From NCBI GenBank assembly GCA_016714005.1, contig JADJOA010000014.1, forward strand, positions 868,001-932,000: a stretch of 64,000 nt of DNA, written 5' to 3'. The notes below the pieces were generated by a model. It was given only the letters and a program-made list of their open reading frames with translations. It ran no database searches and was not told where the DNA came from. Source of the stretch: Bacteroidota bacterium. Its GTDB lineage: Bacteria; Bacteroidota; Bacteroidia; AKYH767-A; OLB10. The translations under genes were made by a program, and so were the position numbers. Of this stretch, positions 60,369 through 64,000 are shown piece after piece; position 1 is the first letter of the stretch; each line of letters opens with the position of its first letter.

Positions 60369-60376
60369 TATCTTTG
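60369..60376 (+). promoter_or_regulatory. -7 box immediately before a lipoprotein gene
   Basis: TATCTTTG, full consensus, ending 4 nt before the ATG at 60381: transcription would start at or next to the start codon. No -33 TTG found. Confidence 0.35.
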
Positions 60377-60380
60377 ACGC

Positions 60381-61376
60381 ATGAAAGTTTTCAATACTGT
60401 TATTAATATTTACAAGCCTTGGCTTTTGGAGTTGTAAAAATGATTTAGACATACTTGCCCCATACAAGGAAACATGTATAGTTTATGGATTGATTAATGC
60501 TGCCGACAGTGTTCAGTATGTAAGAATTAACCGTGCGTTTTTAGGCGAAGAAGATGCTTATGTAATGGCTCAACATCCCGATTCGTTTAACTATGCCGAT
60601 ATATTGGATGTAACTTTTGAAAGATGGGAAAGTGGTATTAAAAAGGATTCATATCTGTTGGAAAGAGATTCTTCTTTTACACTGGAGCCGGGCATTTTCG
60701 CCAATACCCCAAACATCCTCTATAAAACACCTGCCTCAAAACTTATTCAGCAGAACAGTGATTATAAATTAAATATTTACAACCGTGTTACGGGAGAAAC
60801 TACATCTTCTATGGCTGCTGCACTTAATGATATAACTGTTACAGTACCTGTTGTTTTTCCGGGATCCACCATAACGGTACCTTTATATAACTCTGCTCCA
60901 TACAAAGTTAAATTTACTCCCAATGAAGAAGCAGCAGTTTATAATCTTACCATCAAGTTTAATTACACAGAGTTTCCCAACGGCAATCCGACCAACTTTG
61001 TTTACAAATCTGTTGACTGGAATCTCGGAAATATCCCCAATTCAAGTAACGGGGAAATATTGAAATTGAACTTCCGGGTGATGATTTGTTTCAGTTGTTA
61101 GGGTCAAGCATTCCTTTAGATAATTCTGTTAACAGGCGTTTTTCTTCACTAACATTTATTTTTAGTTCAGGCGCTGAAGATTTTTATACATACATTCAGG
61201 TAAATGAACCCCCTTCAGGGTTGGTGCAGTCTATTCCTGATTATACAAACATTGAAAATGGGAAGGGCATTTTTTCGAGCCGATATATCAAAAAAATTGA
61301 GGGCGGAAATTTCGATTCAAAGTGTTTAGATTCCCTCAAAAATGGCAGATTTACCAAGAATTTAAGGTTTATTTAA
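60381..61376 (+). CDS. Large lipoprotein of unknown function, frameshifted
   Basis: About 330 aa. The ATG frame is MKVFNTVI, then an indel leads to LIFTSLGFWSCKNDLDILAP with a lipobox ending at Cys. The body has CIVYGLINAADSVQYVRINR, YVMAQHPDSFNYADILDVTF, VVFPGSTITVPLYNSAPYKV and KFNYTEFPNGNPTNFVYKSV; after a second break near 61060 it continues ELPGDDLFQLLGSSIPLDNS and YTYIQVNEPPSGLVQSIPDY, ending KNLRFI. It looks like Bacteroidota surface lipoproteins with Ig-type folds, but I cannot assign a family. Confidence 0.6.
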
Positions 61377-61466
61377 AAGGCTGTTAATTGCCTTTTTGTC
61401 ATTTTAATTTCCTTGTTTTTCAGTCATAATTTGATTTGGGTTTTCATTTTGGCAGAAAAACCCTGC

Positions 61467-61482
61467 TGGCACCATCATTGAC
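61467..61482 (+). promoter_or_regulatory. Sigma-54-like promoter before dnaK (weak)
   Basis: TGGCAC-N5-TTGAC fits the sigma-54 -24/-12 pattern with correct spacing, except that the -12 dinucleotide is GA rather than GC. It ends 22 nt before the dnaK ATG. No CIRCE element is visible. Confidence 0.3.
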
Positions 61483-61504
61483 ATTCTCTTGAAAAATTAA
61501 AACA

Positions 61505-63421
61505 ATGAAAAAAGTAATAGGAATAGATCTTGGAACCACCATCTCTTGTGTTTCTGTAATGGAAGGTAACGAACCCGTAGTTATACCAAACAGCGAAGGT
61601 CGCAGAACCACCCCCTCTGTTGTAGGATTTATAAAAGATGGCGAACGCAAAGTTGGCGACCCTGCCAAGCGTCAGGCAATAACCAACCCTAAAAACACCA
61701 TTTACTCCATAAAGCGATTTATGGGCGAAACTTTTGACAATACTTCTAATGAGCGCAACCGCGTTCCTTACGAAGTTGTGAAGGGCGATAACAATACACC
61801 ACGTGTAAAAATTAACGATAGGCTTTACACTCCACAGGAAATTTCAGCAATGATTTTGCAGAAAATGAAAAAAACTGCCGAAGATTATTTGGGTAGCGAG
61901 GTGAGTGAAGCTGTTATAACCGTACCTGCATATTTTAATGATTCGCAACGTCAGGCTACAAAAGAAGCCGGAGAAATTGCGGGATTAAAAGTACTGCGCA
62001 TTATAAACGAACCAACAGCGGCAGCACTTGCTTATGGCTTAGATAAGAAAAACAAAGACATAAAAATTGTAGTGTTCGACTGTGGTGGTGGTACACATGA
62101 TGTATCGGTTCTTGAACTGGGCGATGGCGTGTTTGAAGTAAAGTCAACCGATGGAGACACGCACCTTGGTGGTGATGATTTTGACCAACGTATTATTGAC
62201 TGGTTGGCAGATGAATTTAAAAGCGATGAAGGATTGGATTTAAGAAAAGACCCAATGGCATTGCAACGTTTAAAGGAAGCGGCTGAAAAAGCAAAGATTG
62301 AATTATCATCATCTACCAAGGCGAAATAAACTTGCCTTACATTATGCCTGTTGATGGAGTGCCAAAGCACCTCGTAAAAACATTAACACGTGCAAAGTTT
62401 GAGCAATTGGTTGATGATTTAATTAAGCGCACCATTGAGCCATGCCGCAAAGCATTGGAAAATGCCGGATTAAAAACCAGTGATATTGATGATATTATTT
62501 TAGTTGGAGGTTCTACGCATACCTGCAATACAGGAAGCGGTAGAGAAGTTTTTTGGAAAATCGCCAAGTAAAGGTGTTAACCCTGATGAAGTGGTGGCAA
62601 TAGGCGCAGGTATTCAAGGTGCTGTGTTGACAGGTGAAGTAAAGATGTGTTGTTATTAGATGTTACTCCACTTTCATTGGGTATTGAAACCATGGGTGGT
62701 GTGATGACTAAATTGATTGAAGCCAATACGACCATTCCTACAAAAAAATCGGAAGTTTTTAGCACAGCCAGCGACAGCCAGCCATCGGTAGAAATACATG
62801 TGCTGCAAGGTGAAAGACCAATGGCAAACGGTAATCGCACTATAGGAAGATTTCATTTAGACGGAATTCCGCCAGCCCCGCGTGGCGTGCCTCAAATTGA
62901 AGTTACGTTTGATATTGATGCAAACGGAATATTGCACGTTACGGCTAAAGATAAAGGAACAGGCAAAGAGCAAAAATAAGAATTGAAGCCAGCAGTGGGT
63001 TGAGCGATGCAGAAATTGACCGTATGAAAAAGAAGCGGAAGCAAATGCTGAAGCAGATAAAAAGCAGAAAGAAGAAGCTGAAAAAATTAACATGGCTGAC
63101 TCTTTAATTTTCCAGACAGAAAAGCAGTTGGCAGAGTATGGCGACAAACTTTCAAAAGAAAATAAAGAGAACATACAGAAACAACTTTCTGCTCTTAAAG
63201 ATGCACACAAAGCAAAAGACCTTGCTTCAATTGATAAGTCGTTAGCAGATTTAAACAATGCATGGCAGGCTGCCTCGCAGGAAATGTACAATGCTACAAA
63301 CAATGCAAGCACTACTGCAGAACCACAGGCTGATTCAAGTAATGCAAATGCCGCAAACCCATCTGCCTCAGAAAATGTAACTGATGTTGATTTTGAAGAA
63401 GTAAAGGACGATAAGAAATAA
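61505..63421 (+). CDS. dnaK: Molecular chaperone DnaK (Hsp70), frameshifted
   Basis: About 635 aa in four to five frames. KKVIGIDLGTTISCVSVMEG, EAVITVPAYFNDSQRQATKE, RIINEPTAAALAYGLDKK; then FDCGGGTHDVS, LGGDDFDQRIIDWL; after a break near 62325 NLPYIMPVDGVPKHL, IILVGGST; RIPAIQEAVEKFFGK bridges the next break near 62520; SLGIETMGGVMTKLIE, GERPMANGNRTIGRF and ITVTAKDKGT-like HVTAKDKGTGKEQK follow; the C-terminal lid KADSL...NAANPSASENVTDVDFEEV is normal. Two ATPase residues look unusual (Ile for Asn in GTTNSC; Cys and His in GGGTFD region), maybe read errors. Followed by a strong terminator. Confidence 0.93.
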
Positions 63422-63447
63422 ACTGTAAAAGTTTAGCATAAGGACAG

Positions 63448-63480
63448 CCGCCCCACCAAAAGAGGGGCGGTTTTTTTGTT
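63448..63480 (+). terminator. dnaK terminator
   Basis: Stem CCGCCCC / GGGGCGG (63448-63470, 9-nt loop) followed by TTTTTTTGTTTTT, 27 nt after the dnaK stop. Confidence 0.9.
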
Positions 63481-63661
63481 TTTAGAAGGCAAAGGTGTCT
63501 GAAATTTAAGTCTTTAATTTTCTTAAAATTGTAATTTTAAAAAGGTTTAATGGTCAATTAAAAGATGTTCTTCCGAGGTAACTCATAATTCCTGAAAATC
63601 TTTTAAAAAATATACTTAGTTGAGTGTATCTTTATTCTGCCTTTAGCGTACAACGTAGTTC

Positions 63662-64000
63662 ATGTCAGGTATGTCTATTTATAAAGCAGCGATTTCAGTG
63701 AAACAATTCTTTTTTGGTTTTTTATTTTTTATGATGTCAGGCATCTTTGTTTTCGTATGCGCAACTTACAAACCAGGATTGTTTAAATGCTATACCCGTT
63801 TGCCAGAATACTTATGTGCAGCCAAACTCATATGTGGGTGCTGGCAGTGATACATCAGAAATTAACAGCGCTTTATCATGTCTTAATGCCGGAGAAAGAA
63901 ACGATGTTTGGTACATATTTACGGTGAGCGTATCAGGCACCCTTAATTTTTCTATTTTTCCTAATAACCCTAATAATGATTATGATTTTGCTTTGTTTAA
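63662..64000 (+). CDS. Large secreted adhesin-like protein, N-terminal part (runs out of window)
   Basis: A signal-peptide region with an indel near 63740, then QLTNQDCLNAIPVCQNTYVQ, NSYVGAGSDTSEINSALSCL, NAGERNDVWYIFTVSVSGTL and SIFPNNPNNDYDFALF reaching the edge. Domains of this kind (DC.GAIPVCQ...VWYIFTV...DYDFA) open very large Bacteroidota surface proteins that usually end in type B T9SS gliding-motility domains; that end is not in the window. Located after the dnaK terminator, so separately transcribed. Confidence 0.75.

Noticed and set aside
61467..61482. CIRCE-type heat-shock operator upstream of dnaK
   Set aside because: No TTAGCACTC-N9-GAGTGCTAA inverted repeat is present.
1..64000. 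CRISPR array, prophage, restriction-modification or toxin-antitoxin locus
   Set aside because: Looked for repeats with unique spacers, integrases, methylases and small toxin pairs; the only regular repeats are the contiguous 21-bp arrays, which have no spacers, and the only transposase is the IS256 one.

Overview
The window looks like chromosome from a member of the Bacteroidota (class not resolvable by eye). The signs are: AT-rich DNA; gene starts without Shine-Dalgarno sequences and several TTG/GTG starts; TAnnTTTG promoter boxes; Por-secretion (T9SS) C-terminal sorting domains on three secreted proteins; and families largely confined to this phylum (S46 dipeptidyl-peptidase, DUF2480, a HYC_CC_PP-like protein, DUF4199, a PorE-like TPR/PD40 protein). 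Roughly half of the genes are split by single-base frameshifts, usually at homopolymers, while both halves remain conserved. I read these as indel errors of the sequence rather than pseudogenes and annotate each such gene as one CDS with its break point.

Layout. 0-6.1 kb (minus): a class I glutamine amidotransferase and a YbdK-like carboxylate-amine ligase in translational coupling, cmk, a family 2 glycosyltransferase, tRNA-Cys with a duplicated 3' end and terminator, folB-gltX, tRNA-Gln. 6.3-8.5 kb: a 30-aa AURKAIP1/COX24-type ribosomal protein, rng (RNase E/G), rpsU. 8.6-17.4 kb: a nucleotidyltransferase/B12-radical-SAM pair, a TonB-C protein, a DPP11-type S46 peptidase, and a HYC-like/TonB receptor/HMA-domain set probably for metal uptake. 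17.5-36.4 kb: mostly housekeeping genes (M32 carboxypeptidase, ansA-tatD, GT9, CoA-type Nudix, a WbpM-like epimerase, an S9B dipeptidyl-peptidase, a PPAD-like deiminase, acyl-CoA carboxylase beta, PpiD-like isomerase).

36.4-38.7 kb is the only clearly mobile or repetitive region: an IS256-family element lies between two arrays of 21-bp-periodic repeats that belong to one sequence family but point in opposite directions. 38.7-48.7 kb: a secreted sulfatase, a long PorE-like protein whose C-terminal half carries an unrecognised repeat, DUF4199, and a GH3/LysE/FkbM/FAD-oxidase run. 48.9-55.6 kb: ALDH, a spore-photoproduct-lyase-like radical SAM protein coupled to AlkD, and glnS-sufE-DUF59-DUF2480. 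55.7-64 kb: an O-methyltransferase, a seven-repeat T9SS propeller, panB, unknown secreted proteins, dnaK, and the beginning of a large secreted adhesin-like protein.

Functionally the window combines protein secretion and peptide use (S46, S9B, M32, asparaginase, deiminase, sulfatase, TonB system), envelope glycan synthesis (GT2, GT9, WbpM-like, GT-C-like), translation (gltX, glnS, rpsU, tRNAs, rng) and Fe-S assembly. I see no CRISPR array, phage block, restriction system or other classical defence island. The most unusual signals are the inverted 21-bp repeat arrays around the IS256 element, the tRNA-Cys 3'-end duplication, the repeat protein at 40.4-43.6 kb, and the CU-rich leader of rpsU.
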